NCBI GenBank assembly: GCA_036272935.1
Contig: DATAXP010000059.1
Coordinates: 1 to 64,000, forward strand
Length of the DNA: 64,000 nucleotides
Direction of reading: 5' to 3'
Origin: DATAXP01 sp036272935
GTDB lineage: Bacteria; Planctomycetota; Planctomycetia; Pirellulales; PNKZ01
Of this stretch, positions 18,402 through 28,470 are shown in pieces; position 1 is the first letter of the stretch, and the number at the start of each line of letters is the position of its first letter. The notes under the pieces were generated by a model that did no database searches, was not told where the DNA came from, and saw nothing but the letters and a program-made list of their open reading frames with translations. A program made the position numbers and the translations under genes.

Positions 18402-19700
18402 ATGACCGCACCTGTCGCGCCGCGCGTCCCCGCGCAAGCCTGGGTCGTGACCGTGGCCGGCATGGTCGTGAACCTCTGCCTGGGCATCCTTTATGCCTGG
18501 AGCGTGTGGAAGGCGAACCTGATCGCCACGGCCGAGCATCCCGCTGGCAGCCCCATGTCCGGGCTCGACGCCGGCTGGTCGTACTGGACCGACGCACAAG
18601 CCACCTGGGCCTACGCCATCTGCGGCGTGACGTTTGCCGTGTTCATGATCCCCGGCGGGTTGGTGCAAGATAAGCTCGGCCCGCGCATCGGGGCGACGCT
18701 CAGCGGCCTGCTGCTCGGGGCGGGCTGCGTGCTGGCCGGGCTGATGAAGTCGTACCTCGGCCTGATCGTCGGCTTCGGCCTGCTGGGGGGCATCGGCATG
18801 GGACTGGGGTACGCCGCCGCGACGCCCGCGGCGCTGAAGTGGTTTCCGGCGCATCGCCGCGGGCTGGTCGTCGGCCTGGTCGTCAGCGGTTACGGCGGCG
18901 CGGCGATCTACATCGCGCCGCTGGCCAAATACTTGATCGCCGAGCATGGCATTTCGGGCAGTTTTATCGGGCTGGGATTGTTGTTCGCCACGGTGATCGT
19001 CATCGCCGCGCGGTTCCTGGTCGCACCGCCCGAGGGTTACACGGTAGCGGCACTGCCAGCGTCGAGCACCGCCGCACAGCCCGCGGCGATGACTGCAACG
19101 CAATGGCCCGTGTCGTCGATGGTCGGCACCTGGCAGTTTTTCGCATTGGTGTTTCTGTTCATCGGCTCGGCGCAGTCCGGCCTGTTGGTGATCGCCAACG
19201 CCACGCCGATGCTCAACGCCACCGCCCAGAAAAGCGCCTTGTTCGCCGCGCATGGCTGGCTGCTGGCGTCGTTCGGCGGACTGGTGAACGCCGCCGGCCG
19301 CATCGCCACCGGCATCTACTCCGACCGCATCGGCCGGGCCAACGCCTACATCGTCAATGGCGGCATCTCGGCGGTCTGCCTGTTTCTGATGCCTTGGATC
19401 ATGCAGTCGGGAAGCGTGGCTCTGCTGTTCGCGGCGGTCGGCATCGCCTACTGGCAATACGGCGGCGGACTGTCGATCATGCCCGCCATAACAGCCGACT
19501 ATTTTGGCACCAAGGACCTGGGGCTGAAATACGGCTTGGTGTTCATCGGCTGGGGGATCGCGTTCTTCGTCCCGCAGTTGGCCGGCTACATCAAGGACAC
19601 CACCGGCAGCCTCGATAACGCGTTCTATCTCTCGGGGGCGTTGCTCGTTGCCGCATTGGGCCTGGCGCGCCTCACGTATCGCCCGCAGTTGCCGCAGTAA
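18402..19700 (+). CDS. MFS transporter, oxalate/formate antiporter (OFA) type
   Basis: A 432-residue, roughly 12-helix major facilitator protein. The start at 18402 (MTAPVAPRVPAQAWVVTVAG) gives the usual OFA N-terminus leading into LCLGILYAWSVWKANLI; the upstream extension is not conserved. PGGLVQDKLGPRIGATLSG is the motif-A-like loop after helix 2. The family exchanges small organic anions such as oxalate/formate, but many planctomycete members have unknown substrates. No metabolic partner gene is adjacent. The 123-base gap upstream holds a short gaggcgaatcctttcgcc hairpin and no gene. Confidence 0.82.
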   Translation: MTAPVAPRVPAQAWVVTVAGMVVNLCLGILYAWSVWKANLIATAEHPAGSPMSGLDAGWSYWTDAQATWAYAICGVTFAVFMIPGGLVQDKLGPRIGATLSGLLLGAGCVLAGLMKSYLGLIVGFGLLGGIGMGLGYAAATPAALKWFPAHRRGLVVGLVVSGYGGAAIYIAPLAKYLIAEHGISGSFIGLGLLFATVIVIAARFLVAPPEGYTVAALPASSTAAQPAAMTATQWPVSSMVGTWQFFALVFLFIGSAQSGLLVIANATPMLNATAQKSALFAAHGWLLASFGGLVNAAGRIATGIYSDRIGRANAYIVNGGISAVCLFLMPWIMQSGSVALLFAAVGIAYWQYGGGLSIMPAITADYFGTKDLGLKYGLVFIGWGIAFFVPQLAGYIKDTTGSLDNAFYLSGALLVAALGLARLTYRPQLPQ

Positions 19701-19824
19701 GAGGGCTGTGGAAGCATTGGGGATTACGAGCAAAGTTGCGTACCACCGGCTGCTTGCCAGCCAGTGCATGGAAAATCGCAACAACACTGGCAGACGAGCG
19801 CGTTTCGCAACGGTGTGGCGTCCT

Positions 19825-19888
19825 GTCGGGGTGCCATGTCCACGCTCGTCGCGGACATGCTCACGCAAGCGTGAGCATGGCACCCGAC
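19825..19888. repeat. Double-hairpin repeat (GTGCCATG...CATGGCAC)
   Basis: Outer arms gtcggggtgccatg (19825-19838) and catggcacccgac (19876-19888) enclose a second palindrome, catgctcacgcaagcgtgagcatg (19856-19879, 10-bp stem), and a catgtcc/ggacatg pair. It lies between the convergent MFS and methyltransferase genes and could terminate both. It looks like a dispersed intergenic repeat, but only one copy is in this window. The rest of the 263-base gap shows nothing. Confidence 0.65.
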
Positions 19889-19963
19889 CTCGCCGCTACA
19901 GCTAGCTGGAAAGCGCTCTGGCTGCCAGTGGCACCCGAATACTCAACAGGCCTGCCACCACAC

Positions 19964-20797
19964 TCAGCTCGGCTTGCGATACACGAAGCAACCATAGCGC
20001 ATCAGCCCACGCCGGTAGGCATCGAGAATCATCTGGAAGCGGTCGAGGAACCGTTCCATGTTGCGGATTCGCCGGGCGATCACGCGCACGCCGCTGCGCT
20101 CAACGCGCTCGTGGCACACTTCCCAAGTCCGGGCGATCTGGTCGGTCCAATCGTCGTACGACACGCTCATCAGTCCGGCATCGCTCATCCAGGTGCCGTA
20201 CTCACGGCGCGAGCCCAGCGAAGCGCACAAGAATCCTTCCCCGACGAGCCGCACCTGCTCAGCCGCCTCGGCGCTCAGGTCGTCGCTGCCGGCCAGCCAG
20301 GCACAAATCGCCATGCGTCCGCCGGGCTTCAACCACTCGGCGGCGCGCCGGAAGAAGCGCGGCTTGTCGAACAGGTGCTCGGTGCACTCGATACTCCAGA
20401 CCACGTCGAAGCTCGCGGCGGGAAACTCGATCTTTTCCGCATCGGCGCGCAGGAACCGCACCTGGCCACTCACGCGCTGCCAGCGCGCCGTCGTGGCCGC
20501 CCACACGCGCTGCACCGGGCTGAGCGTGATGCCGGTCACGTCGCAACCGGCCGCACGGGCCAGGTGGATCGACGAGCCTCCCATGCCGCAGCCGACGTCG
20601 AGCACGCGCTGGCCGCGCTCGATGCCCGCGCGCTCGATCATCGCCTCGACGAGCCTGCTTTGGGCCGCCTTCGGCGACGCTTCACGATCCCATAGCCCAT
20701 GATGGATGTGTACGCCCCACAGCAGCCGATAGAACGGCGTCGCCCAATCGTAATGGTGCTGGATATCAGCTTTCGACACCGTAGGACAGTCGATCAT
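19964..20797 (-). CDS. SAM-dependent methyltransferase, tocopherol/sterol-methyltransferase-like
   Basis: A 277-residue class I methyltransferase. Motif I is VLDVGCGMGG (residues 65-74), binding S-adenosylmethionine; FDVVWSIECTEHLFDKPRFF and LKPGGRMAICAWL are later core motifs. The opening HHYDWATPFYRLLWGVHIHHGLW is the region before motif I seen in gamma-tocopherol and sterol C-methyltransferase-like enzymes, pointing to a lipophilic substrate. A GGGGAG ribosome site precedes the ATG at 20797. It lies 48 bases behind a CoA-ligase-like gene on the same strand, so the two may share a pathway, but the product is not identifiable. Confidence 0.8.
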   Translation of the reverse strand: MIDCPTVSKADIQHHYDWATPFYRLLWGVHIHHGLWDREASPKAAQSRLVEAMIERAGIERGQRVLDVGCGMGGSSIHLARAAGCDVTGITLSPVQRVWAATTARWQRVSGQVRFLRADAEKIEFPAASFDVVWSIECTEHLFDKPRFFRRAAEWLKPGGRMAICAWLAGSDDLSAEAAEQVRLVGEGFLCASLGSRREYGTWMSDAGLMSVSYDDWTDQIARTWEVCHERVERSGVRVIARRIRNMERFLDRFQMILDAYRRGLMRYGCFVYRKPS

Positions 20798-20807
20798 GCT
20801 CGTCTCC

Positions 20808-20830
20808 CCTCTCCCCTTGCGGGAGAGGGG
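20808..20830. repeat. Short hairpin ccctctccccTTGCgggagagggg
   Basis: CCCTCTCCC and GGGAGAGGG face each other in the 48-base gap between the ligase-like and methyltransferase genes. It belongs to the same sequence type as the repeat at 2412-2541. It might attenuate read-through or stabilise the upstream mRNA. Confidence 0.55.
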
Positions 20831-20845
20831 CCGGGGGGTGAGGGG

Positions 20846-22138
20846 TTATGTTTCAACGTTCAACGCACCGCGGCGATCGACGAACCGCCGCCCTTTGCCG
20901 TCGAAGCGCGGCAACGACGTCAGTGGCACACAAATGACGTCGACTTTCAATCCCAAGCGAATCTGCAACTCCTCGGCAATGCGCTGCGGTTGATCGAGGC
21001 GGTCTTCCACCTCGATCGTGAGTTGATCCATCTCGCCCGCGCGGCTGGCGATCATTCGGTACTCGAGCACCTCGGGAAAGCTGCGCAGGATCTGCTCGAT
21101 GGCGCTGGGGTAGATGTTCACGCCACGGATGATGAGCATGTCGTCGCTGCGACCGAGGATGCCGCCGGGCAGCAGCACGAACCGGCAGGGCTCGTCGTGC
21201 TGCCACATGGGGCGCACCAGGTCGCCGGTGCGGTAGCGAATCACCGGGCAGCCGACGCGCCCAAGGTTCGTGAGCACCAGCTCCGCCAGTTCTCCTTCGC
21301 CGGCCGGCTGACCGGTTTCGACCGACAAGAACTCGGCAAGGAATTCGCTCTCGAGCACGTGCAGCCCGCGGCGCGCGCGATCGGTGTATCCCCAGGGCCC
21401 CACTTCGCTGCCCCCGCCGTGGTCGACGACCTTCGCACCCCAAGCCGCTTCGATGCGTTCGCGGATCGCCGCGACCGACCCGCCCGGCTCGCCCGAGAGC
21501 ACCAGCTTACGCACGTTCCACTCGGCGACGTCGATCTTGCGCTCGGCGGCCACCTCGGCCATGTGCAGCGCATAGCTTGGCGTGCAAAAGACCACGGTGG
21601 CCTGCGATGAGCGGATCAGCTCCAGCCGCACCAGCGTGTTCATGCCCCCGAGCGGGATCATCAGGCAGCCACGGGCCGCGGCAGCGTCGAACGCGCTCCA
21701 GAAACCCACGAATGGCCCGAACGAGAACGCCATCGCCACCGTGTCGTCGGCGGTAATCTCGGCCGCGTCGAGCACGTATTGCCAGCAGTCGATCCACCAC
21801 GCCCAATCGTCGGCGGTGTCGAGCACGGCCAACGGCCTGCCGTGCGTGCCCGAGGTTTGATGGAACCGCACGTAGCGGTCGCGGGCGAACGTCAGGTTCG
21901 CCGGCAATACACTGGTTCCGCCCGGCCCCAGCAACTCTTCCTTGAACGTGTACGGCAGCGCCGCCAGCTCGTCGAGCGAGCGCAGCGGCAATTCCACGTC
22001 GGCGAGCTTCTCGGCATAGAAGCGATTGGCCGGCAGCAGGCGCGCCAACAGATCGTTCAGGCGGCGAAGCTGCTCGGCATCGAGCGCTTCGGGATCGAGC
22101 GACGCGAGCCGCTGGCGCTGTTCGTGCGACGTGGGCAT
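20846..22138 (-). CDS. Phenylacetate-CoA ligase family protein (AMP-forming)
   Basis: A 430-residue adenylate-forming enzyme of the PaaK type, which activates a carboxylic acid with ATP and CoA. The phosphate-binding loop is T95-S-G-T-H-G-R-P102; VVDHGGGSEVGPWGYT, YRTGDLV and GRSDDMLIIRGVNIYPS are the other core motifs, and a C-terminal lysine lies in FDGKGRRFVDRR. The start at 22138 (MPTSHEQRQRL) is chosen over the longer frame, which reads through an intergenic repeat. No other phenylacetate-pathway genes are near, so the acid is unknown. It is paired with the downstream methyltransferase and diverges from an MFS carrier. Confidence 0.85.
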   Translation of the reverse strand: MPTSHEQRQRLASLDPEALDAEQLRRLNDLLARLLPANRFYAEKLADVELPLRSLDELAALPYTFKEELLGPGGTSVLPANLTFARDRYVRFHQTSGTHGRPLAVLDTADDWAWWIDCWQYVLDAAEITADDTVAMAFSFGPFVGFWSAFDAAAARGCLMIPLGGMNTLVRLELIRSSQATVVFCTPSYALHMAEVAAERKIDVAEWNVRKLVLSGEPGGSVAAIRERIEAAWGAKVVDHGGGSEVGPWGYTDRARRGLHVLESEFLAEFLSVETGQPAGEGELAELVLTNLGRVGCPVIRYRTGDLVRPMWQHDEPCRFVLLPGGILGRSDDMLIIRGVNIYPSAIEQILRSFPEVLEYRMIASRAGEMDQLTIEVEDRLDQPQRIAEELQIRLGLKVDVICVPLTSLPRFDGKGRRFVDRRGALNVET

Positions 22139-22260
22139 GTGGTAATCATAGAAACGCCTGGGAACTTCGACTAGTTGCCAGCAGCCGCATCTCTGCCCTG
22201 CCGCCGAGCGCCGTGCTACAGTTGAACACGAATCGAGAAACCTCAGATGTGAGATTTGGA

Positions 22261-22292
22261 ATCCCCAGCCCCTAGTCCCCAGCCCCCTCCGC
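22261..22292. repeat. Short intergenic repeat, ccccagcccctagtccccagcccc unit
   Basis: This C-rich unit sits directly in front of the MFS start. The same unit occurs inside the coding region of the cassette gene at 34021-34101, where it forms one arm of an inverted repeat. Here only one arm is present. The remaining gap between the divergent genes (22139-22260) shows no gene. Confidence 0.65.
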
Positions 22293-22293
22293 A

Positions 22294-23532
22294 ATGCATC
22301 GCCACGGCTCGCTGCTGATCATTTTCATCACCGTGTTCATCGATCTGCTCGGCTTCGGCATTGTGCTGCCGCTGTTGCCGCTGTACGGCAAGCTGTTCGC
22401 TGCCGAGTACGGACTGTCGAGCACCTCGACCGGCTGGATCATCGGGCTGCTGATGTCGAGCTTCTCGGCGATGCAGTTTCTGTTCGCGCCGTGGTGGGGC
22501 CGGCTGAGCGACCGGATTGGCCGCCGGCCGGTGCTGCTCGTGGGGCTGGCCGGCTCGGCCGTGTTCTACACGCTGTTCGGCCTGGCGACGATGTGGAAGC
22601 ACCTGGGGTTGCTGTTCGTCAGCCGCATCGGGGCGGGCATTGCCGGGGCAACCATCTCGACCGCCCAGGCATACATTGCCGACACCACGACCAAGGAAAC
22701 TCGCACCAAGGGGATGGCGCTGATCGGCGCGGCGTTCGGCTTGGGGTTCACGTTCGGACCATTGTTCGGATACCTCGCCGTTCCGACCGGAACGGGCGAT
22801 CCTGGGCCAGGACCGGGCTACGCGGCCGCGGCGCTCTCACTGGCGGCATTCATCTTGGCAATCTTCTGGTTGCCCGAGTCGTTGAGCGCCGAAAGCGAAC
22901 ATGCCGCCCGACGGTTAGTCGATTTCTCGTCGCTGCGCGAAGCGCTCGGCACGCCGAGCATCGGACCGCTGCTGCTGACGAACTTCGTGTGCGTCTTCTC
23001 GTTTGCGAACTTCGAATCGACGATGGCGCTGCTGATCAAGGACGAGCACGGAGCGTTTCGGTTTTCCTTCCAGCAAGTTTGCCTGACGTTCGCGTTCGTC
23101 GGCATCACGCTGTCGCTGGTGCAGGGGGGCATCGTGCGCCGGCTGTCGACGCGCGTGTCGGAAGGTGCCCTGGCCACGGCCGGCGCGATCATCGAGGTGC
23201 TGGGGTTCGCGCTGCTTTCGCTCGCAGCGACCGGCGGCTCGACGGGCTCGCTCTTGGTGGCGCTAGCGGTGGTGGTCACCGGCTTCGCCTTCATCACGCC
23301 CAGCGTCAATTCGCTGCTGAGCCGGCGGAGCAACCCAGTGCGCCAAGGTGGCATCTTAGGGCTCGCTCAGAGCACCTCGGCGCTGGCGCGCATTCTCGGT
23401 CCCTTGGCCGGCAATCGGTTATTCGCCTCGGGGGCCGAGTTGCCGCTGTGGCTCGCCGCCGGGCTGATGTGCGCCGGTCTGCTGCTGGTCGTGATGGCTT
23501 CGCGCAGCGGCCACGACTATGCTGAAGCGTGA
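22294..23532 (+). CDS. MFS transporter, TetA/DHA1 drug-efflux type
   Basis: A 412-residue, 12-helix major facilitator protein. IIFITVFIDLLGFGIVLPLLP is the typical first helix of tetracycline-efflux-like DHA1 carriers, and WWGRLSDRIGRRPVLLVG is motif A between helices 2 and 3. Motif-C-like AFGLGFTFGPLFGYL lies in helix 5. It probably exports a hydrophobic compound by proton antiport; the substrate is unknown. The gene diverges from the CoA-ligase gene. The start ATG at 22294 is preceded by a C-rich repeat and no evident ribosome site. Confidence 0.85.
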   Translation: MHRHGSLLIIFITVFIDLLGFGIVLPLLPLYGKLFAAEYGLSSTSTGWIIGLLMSSFSAMQFLFAPWWGRLSDRIGRRPVLLVGLAGSAVFYTLFGLATMWKHLGLLFVSRIGAGIAGATISTAQAYIADTTTKETRTKGMALIGAAFGLGFTFGPLFGYLAVPTGTGDPGPGPGYAAAALSLAAFILAIFWLPESLSAESEHAARRLVDFSSLREALGTPSIGPLLLTNFVCVFSFANFESTMALLIKDEHGAFRFSFQQVCLTFAFVGITLSLVQGGIVRRLSTRVSEGALATAGAIIEVLGFALLSLAATGGSTGSLLVALAVVVTGFAFITPSVNSLLSRRSNPVRQGGILGLAQSTSALARILGPLAGNRLFASGAELPLWLAAGLMCAGLLLVVMASRSGHDYAEA

Positions 23533-23544
23533 GCGAATCCCATC

Positions 23545-24158
23545 ATGAGCGAAGCCCGAGAAGCATCCCCTGCAACGGCGCCGGCAGCCGCGAATCACGG
23601 CATCTGGGAGCGATACATCATGGCGCTCGATGATGTGACTGATCGCCTGGAGCGTATCGCAAGCGCGTTCGAGGCGGCGAAGGTTGACTTCGCCCTGGTG
23701 GGCGGCCAGGCGGTCGCGCTCTGGGTGGCAACGAAAGACCCCGCCGCGGTGCGCACGACCAAGGATGTCGATCTGCTGCTACGACGCGCCGACTTGCCGC
23801 GCGCCCGGGCCGCGGCCGCATCAGCCGGGTTCGATTACTTCGAGGTGATGCGTCCGGCCGTACTTTCTCATCCGCCCATACAATCTGCACCGCCTTGCGT
23901 GGATTCGGGTCGGTGCGCTCGAGGAACATGCCGACAGCCTCGCCCAGCGTCGATGAGCGTGAACTAATCGAGCCGGGCAAAGCAGTGGTGTCGCTCGCCG
24001 CGCTGATCGGCATGAAGCTGATGGCCAACCGGGATCAGGACCGTGTGCATCTGCGCGATCTGATCGACGTCGGACTCATCGGGCGCGATTTGCTTTCCAC
24101 GCTGCCGAACGAGTTGGCAACCCGGCTTGACAGCTTGCTAAGCGAATCGGGACGGTAG
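23545..24158 (+). pseudogene. Broken nucleotidyltransferase-fold gene with an internal micro-inversion
   Basis: The first part (MALDDVTDRLERIASAFEAA, then VDFALVGGQAVALWVA and TTKDVDLLLRR) is the start of a minimal nucleotidyltransferase-fold protein with the GG and D-x-D catalytic motifs. The end (SVDERELIEPGKAVVSLAAL, then MKLMANRDQDRVHLRDLIDV) lies in another frame. The middle is missing on this strand, but the reverse complement of 23852-23935 encodes GMFLERTDPNPRKAVQIVW and EKVRP, which is what the family has at this place. So about 85-100 bp has been inverted, and one additional base change shifts the frame. The protein is surely non-functional as written. Confidence is high for disruption and good for inversion. 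Confidence 0.8.
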
Positions 24159-24166
24159 TTACCCCC

Positions 24167-24194
24167 GGTGCGTCGTGCTGTCGCTTGACGCACC
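24167..24194. repeat. Hairpin GGTGCGTC...GACGCACC
   Basis: A perfect 8-bp stem (24167-24174 with 24187-24194) lies in the short gap between the convergent nucleotidyltransferase pseudogene and the 42-residue membrane protein. It can act in both directions as a terminator-like hairpin, though it lacks a T run. The sequence type looks like a dispersed intergenic repeat. Confidence 0.6.
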
Positions 24195-24323
24195 CTACCT
24201 GTCGTCCCGCCGGCTCTTCACGAGAACGATCAGCAAGGCTACGACCCCGCCGCAGACGCCGACGACAAACACGAGCGCGATCGCCGCGATAATGATCAAC
24301 TCGATTGGGCTAAGTCCGAGCAT
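24195..24323 (-). CDS. 42-residue single-pass membrane protein
   Basis: A short frame starting at the ATG at 24323 with an excellent ribosome site (AAGGAGGG, 4 bases before the ATG) encodes 42 residues. Residues 6-36 form one strongly hydrophobic helix (PIELIIIAAIALVFVVGVCG then VVALLIVLV), ending in the basic-acidic tail KSRRDDR. The opening MLGLSPIELIIIAAIALV recalls the first helix of TatA-type proteins, but the amphipathic helix and charged tail of TatA are absent. No function can be given. It diverges from ettA, with 102 bases between the start codons for both promoters. Confidence 0.7.
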   Translation of the reverse strand: MLGLSPIELIIIAAIALVFVVGVCGGVVALLIVLVKSRRDDR

Positions 24324-24425
24324 CGGTTCCCTCCTTAGTCCCTATACTACTGCATCCGCCCCTGTCGAGAACTCGCCCGCGCCGATAGAATGCACGGTTT
24401 TGCAAGCTGTCGGCGAGTGCGCTTC

Positions 24426-26099
24426 ATGGGTCCGCAATACATCTACCAAATCTCCAGCTTGACCAAGAAAATTGGTCCCCGCGAGATTCTCAAGGATATC
24501 TGGCTGTCGTTCTATCCCGGGGCGAAGATCGGCGTGCTGGGTCGCAACGGCTCGGGCAAGAGCACGCTGCTGCGCATCATGGGCGGCGTCGATCGGGCCT
24601 TTGAAGGCGAGGCGAAGCTGAGCACCGGCTTCACCGTCGGCTTCGTGCCGCAGGAGCCGCAACTCAACCCCGAGAAAGACGTGCTCGGCAACGTTGAAGA
24701 GGCGGTCGAGCCGACACGCGCCCTGCTGCGGCGGTTCGACGAGATCAACGCCCGGTTCGCCGAGCCGCTCGACGACGACGCGATGGAAAAACTGCTCAAG
24801 GAGCAGGCCAAGGTGCAGGACCAAATCGACGCTTCGAACGCGTGGGACCTGGACCGGCAACTTGAGATCGCCATGGAGGCGATGCAGCTTCCGCCGGGCG
24901 ATGCCGATGTGGCAAAACTCTCGGGCGGTGAACGCCGGCGCGTCGCGCTGTGTACCACGCTGCTGCGGAAACCCGATCTGTTGCTGCTCGACGAGCCGAC
25001 GAATCACCTCGATGCCGAAAGCGTGTCGTGGCTCGAACGCCACCTGGCCGAGTACACGGGGACGGTCGTCGCCGTGACGCACGATCGCTACTTTCTCGAC
25101 AATGTGGCCCAGTGGATTCTCGAGCTCGACCGCGGCCGCGGCATCCCCTGGGAAGGCAACTATTCGTCGTGGCTCGACCAGAAGCAGAAGCGGCTCAAGC
25201 TGGAAGAGAAGCAGGCCTCGGCCCGGCAGAAGACGCTCGAAAAAGAGCTCGAGTGGATTCGCATGTCGCCCAAGGCGCGGCAGGCCAAGAACAAGGCGCG
25301 CATCACGGCCTTTGAAAAGCTCGAGGCCGAAGCGGCCCTCGATCACGAAGAGGAAATCGAAATCCAGATTCCGCCCGGCAAGCACCTCGGCGATCTGGTG
25401 ATCGAGTGCAAGAACGTCACCAAGAGCTATGGCGACCGCGTGCTGATCGACAACCTCAGCTTCCGCCTACCGCCGGGCGGGATCGTCGGCGTGATTGGTC
25501 CCAATGGCGTCGGCAAGACGACGCTGTTCCGCATGCTGGTGGGACAGGAAGAACCCGATTCCGGCGAAGTTCGCGTCGGCCCGACCGTCGAGCTGGGCTA
25601 CGTCGACCAAAATCGCGACGCGCTCGATCCGAACAAGACCGTGTACGAGGAAATCTCCGGCGGCCACGACACGATCGACCTGGTCGGCAAGAAGATGAAC
25701 TCGCGCTCGTATGTGGCCCGGTTCAACTTCATGGGGACCGATCAGCAAAAACTCGTCGGCAATCTTTCCGGCGGCGAGCGCAACCGTGTACACTTGGCCA
25801 AGCTGCTGCGGCAAGGCTCGAACGTGCTGCTGCTCGATGAGCCGACGAACGACCTGGATGTCGACACGCTGCGGGCCCTGGAAGAAGCGATCACCAGCTA
25901 CGCCGGCTGCGTGGTGGTGATCAGTCACGATCGCTGGTTCCTCGATCGCCTGGCGACGCACATCCTGGCGTTCGAGGACGAGGCGTACGTCCACTGGTGC
26001 GAAGGCAACTTCCAAGCCTACCACGAGCAACGCAAGCAGCGCCTGGGGATCGAGGCCGACCAACCGCACCGCTTCAAGTACAAGAAGTTGACCCACTAA
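24426..26099 (+). CDS. ettA: Energy-dependent translational throttle protein EttA (ABC-F ATPase)
   Basis: A 557-residue ABC-F protein, the usual EttA length. Two ATPase domains are complete: Walker A G39-R-N-G-S-G-K45-S with signature LSGGERRRVAL, and GPNGVGKTT with LSGGERNRVHL; both Walker B strands read LLLLDEPTNxLD. The linker between them and the arm region are present. EttA binds the ribosomal E site and holds translation initiation when ATP is low. MGPQYIYQISSLTKKIGPRE at 24426 is the canonical N-terminus, so this ATG is preferred to the frame start at 24390. The next gene follows after 32 bases. Confidence 0.93.
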   Translation: MGPQYIYQISSLTKKIGPREILKDIWLSFYPGAKIGVLGRNGSGKSTLLRIMGGVDRAFEGEAKLSTGFTVGFVPQEPQLNPEKDVLGNVEEAVEPTRALLRRFDEINARFAEPLDDDAMEKLLKEQAKVQDQIDASNAWDLDRQLEIAMEAMQLPPGDADVAKLSGGERRRVALCTTLLRKPDLLLLDEPTNHLDAESVSWLERHLAEYTGTVVAVTHDRYFLDNVAQWILELDRGRGIPWEGNYSSWLDQKQKRLKLEEKQASARQKTLEKELEWIRMSPKARQAKNKARITAFEKLEAEAALDHEEEIEIQIPPGKHLGDLVIECKNVTKSYGDRVLIDNLSFRLPPGGIVGVIGPNGVGKTTLFRMLVGQEEPDSGEVRVGPTVELGYVDQNRDALDPNKTVYEEISGGHDTIDLVGKKMNSRSYVARFNFMGTDQQKLVGNLSGGERNRVHLAKLLRQGSNVLLLDEPTNDLDVDTLRALEEAITSYAGCVVVISHDRWFLDRLATHILAFEDEAYVHWCEGNFQAYHEQRKQRLGIEADQPHRFKYKKLTH

Positions 26100-26131
26100 T
26101 TGTTAGCCGCGTTGCTTGCAACGCGCTCGCC

Positions 26132-27922
<1,791 letters not shown>

Positions 27923-27995
27923 GCAGTGCAGCGGCAAGGATTGCGAGTTAGAATTGATCGTGAGATTCGCCGCTCGCCAGGGAGGTAAGAAAGAC

Positions 27996-28241
27996 ATGCT
28001 GTATCGGGTGCCATTGGTTTTCAGTCCTCAACCGGAAGGCGGTTATACCGTTACCTCGCCGGTGTTGCCGGAGTTGGTGACCGAAGGCGATAGCCTCGAA
28101 GATGCATACTCGAACACTCGCGACGCCTTAAATACTGTCATTGAACTCTACGCCGACCAGGGCCGTCCGCTGCCCGCGGCGATTCAATTGCCATTGACGG
28201 GTGAGGTGGTCTGGTCTGATGCGCTTGTAGAAAGCGCATGA
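27996..28241 (+). CDS. hicB: HicB-type antitoxin
   Basis: An 81-residue protein matching the HicB partial RNase-H-like domain: FSPQPEGGYTVTSPVLPELV, then EGDSLEDAYSNTRDALNTVIELY. It would bind and neutralise the neighbouring HicA mRNA-cleaving toxin. No C-terminal DNA-binding domain is visible, so autoregulation may be weak or use another region. A strong ribosome site (GGGAGGT) precedes the ATG at 27996, chosen over an upstream TTG. Its stop overlaps the hicA start by 4 bases (ATGA), so translation is coupled. The antitoxin-first order is the reverse of classical hicAB. Confidence 0.85.
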   Translation: MLYRVPLVFSPQPEGGYTVTSPVLPELVTEGDSLEDAYSNTRDALNTVIELYADQGRPLPAAIQLPLTGEVVWSDALVESA

Positions 28242-28450
28242 AATACCATGACGTGGCCAGAAAGCTCATGACCCTTGGTTGTCATGAAGTCGCCAGGCGA
28301 GGCAGCGGTTCGCATCGGAAATGGCTTAACCCGGCGAACGGACGAGCGACGGTGATGCCCGACCACGGGAGCCGCGATTTGAAAATCGGCACGCTTCGCG
28401 CCGCGATCCGACAACTTGGCGTCGATTGGGCGCAATTCGAGCGGGCGTAA
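28238..28450 (+). CDS. hicA: HicA-type toxin (mRNA interferase)
   Basis: A 70-residue double-stranded-RNA-binding-fold protein. MKYHDVARKLMTLGCHEVAR, then RGSGSHRKW with the catalytic histidine in the GSH motif, VMPDHGSRDLKIGTLRAAIRQL and the closing segment fit HicA. HicA toxins cut mRNAs and stop growth unless bound by HicB. It overlaps hicB by 4 bases. The pair sits between two related Hsp70 genes that would otherwise be neighbours, suggesting the module was inserted there. Confidence 0.87.
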   Translation: MKYHDVARKLMTLGCHEVARRGSGSHRKWLNPANGRATVMPDHGSRDLKIGTLRAAIRQLGVDWAQFERA

Positions 28451-28470
28451 TCGTCGAACGCCGTCATAGG

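Noticed and set aside
24195..24323. TatA identity for the 42-residue protein
   Set aside because: The first helix resembles TatA but the amphipathic helix and the charged tail are missing and no tat gene is adjacent.
24175..24462. 95-residue frame on the plus strand upstream of ettA
   Set aside because: It is Ser/Thr/Pro-rich with no ribosome site and runs opposite to the well-supported 42-residue membrane protein.
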